A stretch of 64,000 nucleotides of DNA from an uncultured Flavobacteriaceae bacterium. Its GTDB lineage: Bacteria; Bacteroidota; Bacteroidia; Flavobacteriales; Flavobacteriaceae. The notes under the pieces are model-generated. The model was not told the origin of the DNA, did not search any database, and was given only the letters and a program-made list of their open reading frames with translations. The stretch is from contig CANNCA010000008.1 of NCBI GenBank assembly GCA_947503005.1, positions 62,001-126,000 of the forward strand, in the 5' to 3' direction. Below are positions 1-8,527 of this stretch, piece by piece. The position numbers and the translations under genes are program-made. Every line of letters starts with the position of its first letter. Within the stretch, counting starts at the first letter, position 1.

Positions 1-63
1 TGATTTAGTGGTGAGAAGTGAGCATCAAATTTCTACGAAATCAATATTCTTAGTCTTTTGCCT

Positions 64-106
64 GAAAGATATTTAATGAAACTACGCTAGTATATGACAG
101 TAGTCA
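64..106 (-). promoter_or_regulatory. TGAYN4RTCA operator and -7 box, leftward
   Basis: The palindrome TGACAGTAGTCA lies at 95-106. On the minus strand, 23 bp downstream of it, is TATCTTTC (71 to 64), one mismatch from TAnnTTTG. The spacing equals that of the other 13 sites. The rightward side has no box at this distance. It therefore predicts a leftward gene starting outside the window. Confidence 0.6.
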
Positions 107-179
107 GTCAACTTAATTAGTTTGGGGGTGATAACTAGTTGGTATCCAAACAGTTTGAAGCAATAAAAGTTAACTAGAC

Positions 180-222
180 TGATTTTGGTCATTTCATCAT
201 AGTTATTTCGATAGTATTTTCG
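180..222 (+). promoter_or_regulatory. TGAYN4RTCA operator and -7 box for the 342 operon
   Basis: Operator TGATTTTGGTCA at 180-191, a 23 bp spacer, then TATTTTCG at 215-222 (one mismatch to TAnnTTTG). It would drive the gene at 342 with a leader of roughly 115 nt. The rest of 1-341 holds no gene I can support. Confidence 0.65.
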
Positions 223-341
223 ACCTGTAATTACATTTCATAGGAAAGTTTGTCCCATTCTTTCCAGTTCTCCCATTTTACATCAACTAGTTTCAAACTG
301 GCAGCCTACTTAACCGTTGAATTTTTAATAAACAACCTGTC

Positions 342-2171
342 ATGAAATACAATACTATCGTTATCGGAGGAGGTCTAGCCGGATTAACTGCCGGAGCCAC
401 CCTGTCAAAATTCGGAAAGAAGGTTTTACTTTTGGAACAACACCACAAACCCGGTGGCTGTGCCACTACCTTCAAGCGAGGAGAGTTCATTATCGAAGTC
501 GGCCTGCATGAAATGAGCGGCATAGTGGAGAATGGCACGATTCCACAAATTTTCGAAATGCTCGATGTCGATCAAAAGGTCGACCTACTGAAAGTACCTG
601 AATTCTATGCTGTCTACTCAGATCGGGGAAAATTCGTGTTCCCACACGGCTATGATGCAGTGACCAAGGCACTGATAAACAAATACCCGGAGGATGCAAA
701 AGGCATCAAACGCTTCTTGAAGGTGCTCAAAGGAATTCGAAAGGAAGGGACCAATCAACCGCGTTCGTCATTGGTAAAGAAGCTCATCTATCCCTTGATG
801 CCCCTGCTCTATCCCAATCTTGTTGAAGCCAGTCGGCATACGGTCGGATCCTGGCTGGATAAGTACATCACGAATGAAAATGCAAAGATCGATTTGGTAG
901 CACACCTTGCCTATTGGGGTGATGACCCCTATACACTATCCATGTTCTATTATGGCATGCCCTTCTCCGGCTTCATCGAGAATGGCGGTCACTTCGTCAA
1001 AGGTGGTTCACAGCGGCTTTCTGACCATCTCGCCGCATATATTGAAAAACATGGAGGTACTGTTCTATTTGGGAAAAAGGCAGAAAAAATCGTCACTGAG
1101 AACGGCCGAGTGACGGGAGTCACCTTCCGGGATTATTTCAATAAAGACCTTGATCCTGTCACTGTTTCTTGTGACAATGCGGTAGCTAACTGCGCCATTC
1201 CCGTGGTACCTGCTATGCTGGACGAGCCCTTTGCCAGTTCGCTGAAAGAAAAGATCAGCGACAAAATCAATTCATGTTCTCTGCTCTGTATGTACCTCGG
1301 GTTCAATAAGGATGTGGAGGAATTCGGAGTGCAACATTATTCGAATGTCATCGAAGGCGAAGATGTGAGATCCTTGAAGGACGTCAAGCCCAACCACCAG
1401 GGCGATTGGAAAAAGCGAAGATTCATTTTTGTCGACTATGGTAAGGTAGATGCCCAATTGGCACCGCCAAACAAATCAGAAGGGGTAATCTGCACGGTCG
1501 ATTATGTTCAAGACTGGGAAAAATTGAACGATGAAGACTACAAGGCCAAGAAGGAAGAAGTGGCCCAGATACTCTTGGAACGATTGGAGAAACAGTTCCC
1601 TGGAATTCAGGATAGCATTCAATACTACGAGGTTTCTACATCAAAAACGATCCAACGATATACATCGAATCCCAGTGGATCGGTGTACGGTTACGCACAA
1701 ATCAAAGGACAAATCGGGGACATGCGATTCAGAAACAATTTCTTGATTCCCAATTTGTATTTCGCATCGGCATGGGCCTTTCCGGGAGGAGGATTCGAAG
1801 GAAGTATTACAGGGGGATTCTTAGCTGCATTACAGATGAATAAAGATAAAATCTGGTCAGTAGTTGATGATGAAAAAATCATTGACCAAAGAATCGTTCC
1901 ACTCGTTGAGCGTAAGGCAATCAATGAAAAGACAGTGGAATTGAGTTTTGAAAAACCAGCCGATGCTCTGTCCCCAAAAGGTAAGTACGCCTGTCTCAAT
2001 CTCATGAAACCGAAAGTAACCGAGTTGGATCTACCCTATCGCTGGCTTCCCATTGTTTCTTCTCCGGAAGAAGATAATATACGGTTTCATATTGAATTGG
2101 ATGGCAGCAGCTTTTCTAAAAGTTGTGAGTTAATAGGTAGTGGTGAAATGGCAACAATATATGGACCGTAG
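342..2171 (+). CDS. CrtI/retinol-saturase-like FAD oxidoreductase with C-terminal FNR-like FAD domain
   Basis: The N-terminus has the dinucleotide-binding signature GGGLAG (residues 9-14) and an acidic residue E32 ending the second strand, followed by PGGCATTF, as in phytoene desaturase/carotenoid isomerase and all-trans-retinol saturase relatives. The closing FAD motif (ASAWAFPGGGFEGSITGG) is near residue 490. About 110 further residues follow. They resemble the FAD-binding barrel of ferredoxin-NADP reductases (RWLPIVSSP, comparable to the RxYS motif) and stop before any NAD-binding half. Desaturase-type proteins are usually near 500 residues, so this is a fusion or a domain accretion. The substrate is unknown; a carotenoid or polyprenyl lipid is an inference. 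It is the first gene of an operon with an MDR reductase, an MBL hydrolase and a flavodoxin. Confidence 0.8.
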   Translation: MKYNTIVIGGGLAGLTAGATLSKFGKKVLLLEQHHKPGGCATTFKRGEFIIEVGLHEMSGIVENGTIPQIFEMLDVDQKVDLLKVPEFYAVYSDRGKFVFPHGYDAVTKALINKYPEDAKGIKRFLKVLKGIRKEGTNQPRSSLVKKLIYPLMPLLYPNLVEASRHTVGSWLDKYITNENAKIDLVAHLAYWGDDPYTLSMFYYGMPFSGFIENGGHFVKGGSQRLSDHLAAYIEKHGGTVLFGKKAEKIVTENGRVTGVTFRDYFNKDLDPVTVSCDNAVANCAIPVVPAMLDEPFASSLKEKISDKINSCSLLCMYLGFNKDVEEFGVQHYSNVIEGEDVRSLKDVKPNHQGDWKKRRFIFVDYGKVDAQLAPPNKSEGVICTVDYVQDWEKLNDEDYKAKKEEVAQILLERLEKQFPGIQDSIQYYEVSTSKTIQRYTSNPSGSVYGYAQIKGQIGDMRFRNNFLIPNLYFASAWAFPGGGFEGSITGGFLAALQMNKDKIWSVVDDEKIIDQRIVPLVERKAINEKTVELSFEKPADALSPKGKYACLNLMKPKVTELDLPYRWLPIVSSPEEDNIRFHIELDGSSFSKSCELIGSGEMATIYGP

Positions 2172-2195
2172 GTCTAATTCAAAATAGAAACTTAT

Positions 2196-3212
2196 ATGAA
2201 AAAAATAGAGATTCCAGAAACGATGACGGTGGCTGTTCTGAACGACTATTCAGGTGCAGATGCCCTGAGTGTTGAGCAGCGACCGATACCAACACCTGGC
2301 AAGAACGAAGTGCTGGTCAAAGTGGCCTTCTCCCCAATAAATCCGTCAGATCTAGCGACGCTGGAAGGTCAATATGGTTTTGATGATCCAGTACCCATTG
2401 TCCCTGGTGGTGAGGGGTCGGGAGAAGTCATTGCTGCAGGTCCTGGAGTAATGGCCAGCTATTTCAAAGGAAAAAAAGTTGCTTGTGCGGGTTGGGGTAT
2501 CGGCGGAGGTGTGTGGTCTCAGTATGTGGTCAAAAACGTTAAAGGAGGAGTGCTGCCCTTGAACAAGTCCTTGACTTTGGAACAAGGAGCCATGTCTATA
2601 GTAAACCCTCTTACGGCCAGTGCTTTCATATCCATTGCGAAAGAAGGTGGACATGGATCTATTGCCATGACCGCCGCGGCAAGCTCACTGGGCCAAATGG
2701 TGAACAGACTGGGACGCAGCGAAGGAATTCAAATAGTGAATGTGGTTCGCAGGGATGCGCAAGTGGAGCTTCTTAAGAACCAAGGAGCTAACATCGTTCT
2801 GAACAGTACTGAAGTAGGATTTGAAGAAGCACTACATGAGGCCTGTCATCAAAATGAGACTCGTCTTGCATTCGATGCGGTAGCAGGTCAATTGACCGGT
2901 CAGCTTTCAAAGGCAATGCCTCCGAACAGCAAGGTTATCGTGTTCAGCGCATTGTCCCGGCAAGCTATACAAGTGAGTCCCGGCACATTGATATTTGAGA
3001 ATAAGGCGATCGACAGTTTCTGGCTAGGTCCTTATATCGGTAAGCAGAGTATCATGAAGACCATGCGCTTGTGGAAGAGGGCACAGCAAGAGATAAAAGA
3101 CGATTTGAAAAGTGAGGTCAGAAAGATTTATCCGCTTCAAGAAATCAAAGAAGCCATCCGTGACTATAGAAGTCAAATGACTGGGGGGAAAATTCTATTG
3201 AGAATGTCATGA
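2196..3212 (+). CDS. Zinc-independent MDR oxidoreductase (quinone/enoyl reductase-like)
   Basis: This is a medium-chain dehydrogenase/reductase of 338 residues. The GroES-like N-terminal part (PIPTPGKNEVLVKV, NPSDLATLEGQYG, PGGEGSGEV) is followed by a Rossmann domain with AAASSLGQMV and a downstream VVRRDAQ segment. This is typical of NADPH-using MECR-type enoyl reductases and quinone oxidoreductases. The Cys/His cluster of zinc alcohol dehydrogenases is absent. It follows the desaturase-like gene by 24 bp and overlaps the next start by ATGA, so it is translated in the same operon. The substrate is not determined. Reduction of an enone or enoyl lipid made by the upstream flavoenzyme is an inference. 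Confidence 0.85.
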   Translation: MKKIEIPETMTVAVLNDYSGADALSVEQRPIPTPGKNEVLVKVAFSPINPSDLATLEGQYGFDDPVPIVPGGEGSGEVIAAGPGVMASYFKGKKVACAGWGIGGGVWSQYVVKNVKGGVLPLNKSLTLEQGAMSIVNPLTASAFISIAKEGGHGSIAMTAAASSLGQMVNRLGRSEGIQIVNVVRRDAQVELLKNQGANIVLNSTEVGFEEALHEACHQNETRLAFDAVAGQLTGQLSKAMPPNSKVIVFSALSRQAIQVSPGTLIFENKAIDSFWLGPYIGKQSIMKTMRLWKRAQQEIKDDLKSEVRKIYPLQEIKEAIRDYRSQMTGGKILLRMS

Positions 3213-4081
3213 AAAAATACACGAATTGGGGAGAAGTATTTGCATCTGCAAAGCCGTTGGAATTTAACACATTCAATACTGGACGAATTACTGGAAAAGT
3301 CAAAACATATGCTGACACAACATCTTTTCCCATAAATGTTGATTTGAATACGGATTTAGTTTGTGATATGATGGCTTTTAGTTTCGAACATCCTGAAAAA
3401 GGAGATATTCTGATAGATTGTGGTTTTAGCAGATCTTTTACCGATAACCCACCGTATGGAAACCTATCGTTCGTCATGAAGGTTTTTCAAAAACTGAACA
3501 ACATAAGATATGCTCAACAGTCTGGAGAAGATTTTGAAAGTCACATGAAGAGATTGGATATTCAACCCACTCATGTCTTCCTTACCCATTTTCATCCTGA
3601 CCATACATCAGGATTACCTTCTTTGACATCTAATTGTACCGTCCATTTTGGAAAAAAAGAACATAGTTTTTATTATCGTTTAATTGCAGGTAGTCATTTG
3701 AAAGGAAAGAGAATCAAGCTTTTGGATTTTGAAACAAACGGATTCGCTCTTGAACCTTTTGAAAAAGTCTTGGATGTTTTTGATGATGCAAGTTTATTTG
3801 CAGTTTCAACACCCGGACATACAAAAGACCATATTTCTTACCTGATCAATACGCAGCCAACGCCACAATTCATTATTGGAGATGCTGAACTCAACCGTTG
3901 GGCAGTGAAAAATGGAATAAAAGTGAATACCGATTACGGAAAACAAGGGTTGAAAGACGTTTATAAATCTTCTAGGATGATACAAAGCTTCTTAACATTA
4001 CATCCAAATATTGAGGTTCAATATTCTCATGATAAAAAGGATTTGCAAACAGAGACAAAACAAAGGCTAGCAAAATTTTGA
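3209..4081 (+). CDS. MBL-fold metallo-hydrolase (lactonase-like)
   Basis: The metal-binding motif HFHPDH is at residues 127-132. Later ligands are TPGHTKDH and an Asp in IIGDAE, the pattern of the metallo-beta-lactamase superfamily. Architecture and length (290 aa) resemble the AHL-lactonase-like group, whose members also hydrolyse other esters and lactones. No signal peptide is visible, so it should be cytoplasmic. The start overlaps the stop of the upstream MDR gene by 4 bp, implying translational coupling. The exact substrate cannot be told from sequence; quorum-signal degradation is possible but not shown. Confidence 0.82.
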   Translation: MKKYTNWGEVFASAKPLEFNTFNTGRITGKVKTYADTTSFPINVDLNTDLVCDMMAFSFEHPEKGDILIDCGFSRSFTDNPPYGNLSFVMKVFQKLNNIRYAQQSGEDFESHMKRLDIQPTHVFLTHFHPDHTSGLPSLTSNCTVHFGKKEHSFYYRLIAGSHLKGKRIKLLDFETNGFALEPFEKVLDVFDDASLFAVSTPGHTKDHISYLINTQPTPQFIIGDAELNRWAVKNGIKVNTDYGKQGLKDVYKSSRMIQSFLTLHPNIEVQYSHDKKDLQTETKQRLAKF

Positions 4082-4107
4082 AAAATTAATAATTAAAGCA
4101 AAGTAGT

Positions 4108-4623
4108 ATGAAAGGTGCAATTTTCTTCTCAGGAACGTATGGCAGTACTGAACAATACGCCAAATGGATCGGCGAGGCTACAGGATTGCCGGTATTCGAC
4201 ATTAAAGATGCCCATGCCGATCCATCAACATACGATTTTCTGATATTGGGCAGTTCAATTGTCTATTTTAAGCTTACTATCCGAAAATGGGCAAAGACAA
4301 ATTTATCTAAACTTAATGGCAGGTCAAAAATCTTGTTCTCGGTCTCCGGTGCAGGTCCCAGCGACAAACTTGAAAGATGGGTTGCCGCTTCCTTTCCTAG
4401 TCAATTATTGTCACAAACGGAGCATGTGGCCCTTGGCGGCAGGTTAGACCATTCCAAAGTCAATTGGTTGATTCGGTTGAGTTTATGGATCGGCTCACTT
4501 ATCAATCCTGATCCAGAGGCCAGTAAGGAAGAACGCTATGGCTTTGACCATGTCGATAAGGATAGCATTGAACCAATTATTAAAATGATTCAAGGGTATC
4601 AAGCAACTCAGGCAGCAATATAA
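4108..4623 (+). CDS. Flavodoxin-domain protein, HemG-like
   Basis: The 171-residue protein opens with FFSGTYGSTEQYAKW, matching the FMN phosphate-binding T/S-x-T/S-G-x-T loop of flavodoxins. Further flavodoxin-like segments are FLILGSSIVYFKL and ILFSVSGAGPS. This arrangement resembles the menaquinone-linked protoporphyrinogen oxidase HemG family and flavodoxin-domain proteins in general. It probably binds FMN and carries electrons in the cytoplasm. It lies 26 bp after the MBL gene in an operon of redox enzymes, so it could serve the CrtI/FNR-like protein encoded first. A haem-biosynthetic role is possible but has no support from the neighbours. Confidence 0.75.
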   Translation: MKGAIFFSGTYGSTEQYAKWIGEATGLPVFDIKDAHADPSTYDFLILGSSIVYFKLTIRKWAKTNLSKLNGRSKILFSVSGAGPSDKLERWVAASFPSQLLSQTEHVALGGRLDHSKVNWLIRLSLWIGSLINPDPEASKEERYGFDHVDKDSIEPIIKMIQGYQATQAAI

Positions 4624-4646
4624 CGCATGCCCTAATCAATATCGAC

Positions 4647-5273
4647 ATGAAAAATTTCATCACTAATTTATCGACCAGCAAAGCGGCACTCGTTGTGGGA
4701 ATTGCGTTTATCAGTTCGGTTCTAATTGTAACCTTAGTTGATGATTTTCTTTTGGCCAATTTTGTAGTACCTGGCGATACAGAAGCTTTGGCCAGCGCTA
4801 TTGAAGCTAATAGTAAAATTTTTGGTTTTGCTGTTGCGGGCTATCTACTCGTACTTGCCCTTGACGCTATTATTGGTCTCGCCCTTTATGTAGTTCTTAA
4901 ACCGGCGAATAAGAACCTTGCATCGCTAACGGCAGTTCTCAGGTTGTTATACGCTTTTACTTTGATAATTGGAGTGTTTGCTCTGGCATTTCAAAGTATC
5001 GATGTTTACGGCTATGCATCCATAAAACTCATAGGATATTTATTTTTTGCCTTGCACATCTTCGTACTTGGTTATACGGTCTTAAAGTCAGATTACTTTC
5101 CAAAAAGCCTTGGTATTTTGCTACTGGTTGCATCTTTTACCTATATCGTATTCTTTGTAGATTTTCAGCTACCCGAAACACTTGAGGTAATCATAATGTC
5201 AACAATGGGCGTTGCAGAACTTCTACTAAGTATCTGGCTTATCGTGAAAAGAAATAGGCTGCCTGAAAATTAA
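4647..5273 (+). CDS. DUF4386-type integral membrane protein
   Basis: The 208-residue protein has about six hydrophobic segments: AALVVGIAFISSVLIVTLV near the N-terminus, then five more up to the C-terminal LLLSIWLIVK. The pattern and the closing segment match DUF4386 proteins, which are common in Bacteroidota and have no known function. It is the last gene of the 342 operon. A second DUF4386 gene is at 8528-9220. Confidence 0.75.
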   Translation: MKNFITNLSTSKAALVVGIAFISSVLIVTLVDDFLLANFVVPGDTEALASAIEANSKIFGFAVAGYLLVLALDAIIGLALYVVLKPANKNLASLTAVLRLLYAFTLIIGVFALAFQSIDVYGYASIKLIGYLFFALHIFVLGYTVLKSDYFPKSLGILLLVASFTYIVFFVDFQLPETLEVIIMSTMGVAELLLSIWLIVKRNRLPEN

Positions 5274-5432
5274 CTGGGAATCAAAAGAAAACTACTATGT
5301 CCTTGGCTCGTATGAAAAGCCTTAGGCCAATTTTTCAAAATGAACTTTTGTGGACACTTTTAATTTTCTTCGCTCAGTTCAATTAATTATTCTTTTTCAC
5401 TGTTTATTATTTGATTATGGACCACTTACACC
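5274..5432. other. Intergenic stretch before the cytochrome c promoter
   Basis: I see no gene in this stretch. The operator of the cytochrome c gene begins at 5433, and the leader continues to 5528. Confidence 0.5.
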
Positions 5433-5475
5433 TGATGTAGGTCATTTTCTTTGTTTTTTTTAGTTACTATGTTTG
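5433..5475 (+). promoter_or_regulatory. TGAYN4RTCA operator and perfect -7 box
   Basis: Operator TGATGTAGGTCA at 5433-5444, a 23 bp spacer, then TATGTTTG at 5468-5475, an exact match to TAnnTTTG. It drives the cytochrome c lipoprotein at 5529. Confidence 0.75.
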
Positions 5476-5528
5476 TTTTCATCAGCTTCATTATGGTGAA
5501 TCAATTCCTTAATTAAAAACAAAAAATT

Positions 5529-5996
5529 ATGTCTGGTAATAATAAAGATTTAGGCATCCCATCAATTTATTTAATGGCTTTCATCATATTATGTGTAGGC
5601 CTATTTATGAGTAGTTGCAATGAGCAAGCGCGTGGATTTGCATTACCTGAAGGAGACATTGAAAAAGGAAAAGAGACCTATAGGAGGTTGTCCTGTAATG
5701 AGTGTCATAGTATTACGGACATTGAATGGAAGGGAGGAAGTGATAGTCTCAAAATATATCTTGGTGGGGAAGTATCTTCACAGAAGTCTTATGGCGAACT
5801 AGTCACTTCAGTTATAAATCCTTCTCACAAGATTGCTCAGGGATACGATCAAAAAACCATTGCAAATGGAGGTATTTCGAAGATGAAGAATTACAATGAG
5901 GTTATGACCGTTCAAGAACTTGTTGATTTAGTTACTTTTCTTCAATCGGAATTTAAAGTAACTGCACCAACAACACATTACTATCCTTATTATTGA
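5529..5996 (+). CDS. Lipoprotein c-type cytochrome
   Basis: The N-terminus is a hydrophobic stretch ending in LFMSSC (Cys30), a lipoprotein signal. One haem-binding motif CNECH is at residues 56-60. A Met within GGISKMKNYNEVMT is the likely distal haem ligand, followed by the final helix VQELVDLVTFLQSEF, as in mono-haem class I cytochrome c. It would be an electron carrier tethered in the periplasm or outer membrane. It is monocistronic and has its own copy of the regional operator, so it likely responds to the same signal as the stress genes. The partner oxidase or reductase is not in the window. Confidence 0.85.
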   Translation: MSGNNKDLGIPSIYLMAFIILCVGLFMSSCNEQARGFALPEGDIEKGKETYRRLSCNECHSITDIEWKGGSDSLKIYLGGEVSSQKSYGELVTSVINPSHKIAQGYDQKTIANGGISKMKNYNEVMTVQELVDLVTFLQSEFKVTAPTTHYYPYY

Positions 5997-6123
5997 GTAG
6001 TAGATAAGTAGGGCGTAAATAGCCTGGGAGAACCTATATTGAGAGATTACCACGATTCAGAAGGTAGTACAGTTCAACGTGCTTATCCGCCAAAAATGAA
6101 CACTAATTGATTTTCTTTTGAGG

Positions 6124-7170
6124 TCATTTTTTCAACAATTGTTGAATTATTTTTAGCATTACCCTAAATGAAATTCCAGGGTTTGCCACCTGGTTTACTG
6201 TTCCTGAAATGAGAATATCGTTTTTGGGACTATAAAACGCCAATGCACCAGAAAGTCCCGAATGTCCTATGAGTTCGGGAGTATTGCTAAAAGGATTGAA
6301 AATCCAGGGAAGTTTAAACCGTTGTATTCCTATGCCGGATTGTAATGGAAAGAAGATTTTATTCCAAACTTGTAACTCGCTGATATAGGCAACCGGAAAA
6401 AGCACACCGGTAAAAAACGCTTCGATAAATTGCAACATTTCCTTTGATGTCGATACGATTCCTCCATCGGCACCAAATGAAGTCATTGCTTTCGGAATAT
6501 TCAATTCTTGGTTTTTATAGAATAACATTTTTGGCGTTTTATCGGTACTCTCTTGATACAGATACGTTTTGGCTAAATTCAGGGGTTGAATAATTAGTTC
6601 CTCAAAATTATCCGAAAGACTTTTTCGAGTGACATTCTCGATAATCCGCCCAAGGAGTTGAAAGTTGGTGTCGGAATAATGTGCTTTACCTTTTTGATCA
6701 GGGATAAATCTAGGCTTTAGTGATTTGCTTATTGCAATGGCTTCCTCGAATGACCAAAATCTGTCGTTTCCCTTGATCAATTCTTTTTCCAAACTAGTTC
6801 CTTCTGCATCTTTTTGCTGGAAGTAATCCGGTACTCCAGAAGTATGGGCCAGCAAATTCTTGATTGTCAATTTAGTGGAATAATCTGTTCCATTCAGAGT
6901 GTGCAATCCATTCAAAATATCATCTGTTAGGTATTTTGAGATTCGGTCATCAAGCGAAATAGTCGATTTTGACCTAAGATTTAGAATAATTGCAGTAACA
7001 AATAGTTTTGTGGTACTCGCGATAAAATAGGGTTCGTCCTTTTGGAAGTTTCCACTCGTTCCACACCAGGTAAAATTTTTATGTTTTGCACAGAACGACG
7101 TTCCAAAGACATTTTTAGTGTCCACGGTTTTATCCAACAGCTTTTGCAATTTATTTTCAATGTCGCTCAT
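6124..7170 (-). CDS. Serine hydrolase, class C beta-lactamase-like
   Basis: The 348-residue beta-lactamase/penicillin-binding-protein-like hydrolase has the nucleophile motif STTK at residues 52-55, YSDTN as the second conserved element, and HSGLSGA near the C-terminus in place of KTG. This matches the Beta-lactamase (PF00144) family, which includes esterases, DD-peptidases and D-aminopeptidases. There is no signal peptide, unusual for a periplasmic beta-lactamase, so an intracellular esterase or peptidase is more likely than antibiotic resistance. It lies 71 bp after the C_GCAxxG_C_C gene at the end of the leftward gene run. Confidence 0.8.
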   Translation of the reverse strand: MSDIENKLQKLLDKTVDTKNVFGTSFCAKHKNFTWCGTSGNFQKDEPYFIASTTKLFVTAIILNLRSKSTISLDDRISKYLTDDILNGLHTLNGTDYSTKLTIKNLLAHTSGVPDYFQQKDAEGTSLEKELIKGNDRFWSFEEAIAISKSLKPRFIPDQKGKAHYSDTNFQLLGRIIENVTRKSLSDNFEELIIQPLNLAKTYLYQESTDKTPKMLFYKNQELNIPKAMTSFGADGGIVSTSKEMLQFIEAFFTGVLFPVAYISELQVWNKIFFPLQSGIGIQRFKLPWIFNPFSNTPELIGHSGLSGALAFYSPKNDILISGTVNQVANPGISFRVMLKIIQQLLKK

Positions 7171-7241
7171 TAGTTTGAAGGTACTATTGCTTTGTAATTT
7201 TTAGAACTAAGTACCTGAATTGTTCGCCTATGCATCAAACC

Positions 7242-8102
7242 TTAACTTTCCGTTGATGAACTGGCCAAAACATTAATAATTGATTGGCAGCCCCCATTTT
7301 TTACGTATTCCGTATGGTCTTCTAAACTCTTGAAATTTTGTCCGCAAATTTCACTACATAGTATTTTATTATCTGTTGCCACATGAAAGGCTTTAAGCAT
7401 TTTTTTGGCAGCCTTGTTATTGAATAAAGGCGGATTCTTATCTGGGTTTTCCCTACACCAGTCCAACATTTTCTTCCATATCGCAGCACTTAGCGCGCCA
7501 CAAGCTTCCCCACTTAGACCAAGACCTCCGGCAAAACCTGCTACCGTTACCATTTCCTCATCACTACCACCCATTTTTTTTACGACTTGCGAAGCACAAC
7601 TTAAAGGCTTTTGTTGGATGTTTACATTTTCAGATAGCCCTTTTGTAGCTGCTTCCACAGCCTCTGGAGCCCATTGTTCGGCGAGATTGAAACAATGGCT
7701 GTTTTTCATTCCTTGTGATGTCACTTTCAACATGAATTTGGCCATCCCGATTTTGCTAGTAAGATCATAACCGATAATGTCCCTACAGTTTGTTGCACCG
7801 GATGCTTCTATAAAAGATGCCAATACAGCTTTTGTAGCAGTAACGGCAGTTGCAACCGCTTGGTCAAGGTTTCCATGTTTTCGATATGATTCCGCTCCCA
7901 CGGCTAATGTAGCGCCCCAAATCATACCGCACTGATGTCCATGGTTCATAATACCTCCTGCTAACGGATTCATGGCGCGTTCTTCATCTTCCTTTGGATG
8001 CCCAAATTCGCGATTTAAGATATGTGCAAAGGTTCTGGAACAGGTTCCACACCTCTTAAAAACATCTTTGGCATCATTTTGCTTTTTTATAGTTGTTTTC
8101 AT
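7242..8102 (-). CDS. C_GCAxxG_C_C family putative redox protein
   Basis: The 286-residue Cys-rich protein has the family hallmark GGLGLSGEACGALSAA near residue 195, an N-terminal RCGTCSRT pair and further cysteines (GATNCRD, LCSEICGQ, NGGCQS). These match the C_GCAxxG_C_C family (PF09719), thought to be redox-active or metal-binding. The family often has about 150 residues; here there appear to be two related halves (GGIMNHGHQCGMIWGATL and GGLGLSGEACGALSAA), suggesting an internal duplication. It probably acts in the cytoplasm. Its function is unknown. It is transcribed leftward, 80 bp after a small lipoprotein gene. Confidence 0.75.
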   Translation of the reverse strand: MKTTIKKQNDAKDVFKRCGTCSRTFAHILNREFGHPKEDEERAMNPLAGGIMNHGHQCGMIWGATLAVGAESYRKHGNLDQAVATAVTATKAVLASFIEASGATNCRDIIGYDLTSKIGMAKFMLKVTSQGMKNSHCFNLAEQWAPEAVEAATKGLSENVNIQQKPLSCASQVVKKMGGSDEEMVTVAGFAGGLGLSGEACGALSAAIWKKMLDWCRENPDKNPPLFNNKAAKKMLKAFHVATDNKILCSEICGQNFKSLEDHTEYVKNGGCQSIINVLASSSTES

Positions 8103-8182
8103 TTTTCCATTCTTTAGAGTTAACTATTTGTTTTGGTAGCGATTGAACTGACTGCAGAAGGATTAAGCCCCTTGAACAACAT

Positions 8183-8527
8183 TCATAGTCCGATTATTAA
8201 TTCAAAAAGAATACTAGGTACAGCTAATAGCAACACGGTCAAATCAGGAAACAGAATACTTGCGACGGCAAAAAGAAAAACCAGCGCATAGGTCCCTCTA
8301 TAGATGATTATGAAATGGACCTCACCAAAGCTGCCTTGGTGTATTTTATTGATTCCTTTTATGATTGAAGAGGTATCTACGCCCACTTCTTTCAAAGTAC
8401 CTACATCGGGGCCATCATTAATATTTTCAGGCACTTGGTATTTATACGGAACAGCAGGTTGTGACTGACAACCGACCATAAGAAGTACAAGTGTAACAAT
8501 AATTAGATTAAAATTTTTCATTGTCAT
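8183..8527 (-). CDS. Small predicted membrane-anchored lipoprotein
   Basis: The 114-residue protein has a lipoprotein signal LVLLMVGC, a charged middle section and a C-terminal hydrophobic region (ALVFLFAVASILFPDLTVLLLAVPSILFEL) that would form one or two membrane helices. I do not recognise the family. It begins directly after the DUF4386 gene (adjacent stop and start), so the two are probably co-translated. Confidence 0.65.
   Translation of the reverse strand: MTMKNFNLIIVTLVLLMVGCQSQPAVPYKYQVPENINDGPDVGTLKEVGVDTSSIIKGINKIHQGSFGEVHFIIIYRGTYALVFLFAVASILFPDLTVLLLAVPSILFELIIGL

Noticed and set aside
6124-7170. Beta-lactamase-like gene as antibiotic resistance
   Set aside because: It lacks a signal peptide and the KTG motif is replaced by HSG; a cytoplasmic esterase or peptidase is more likely.
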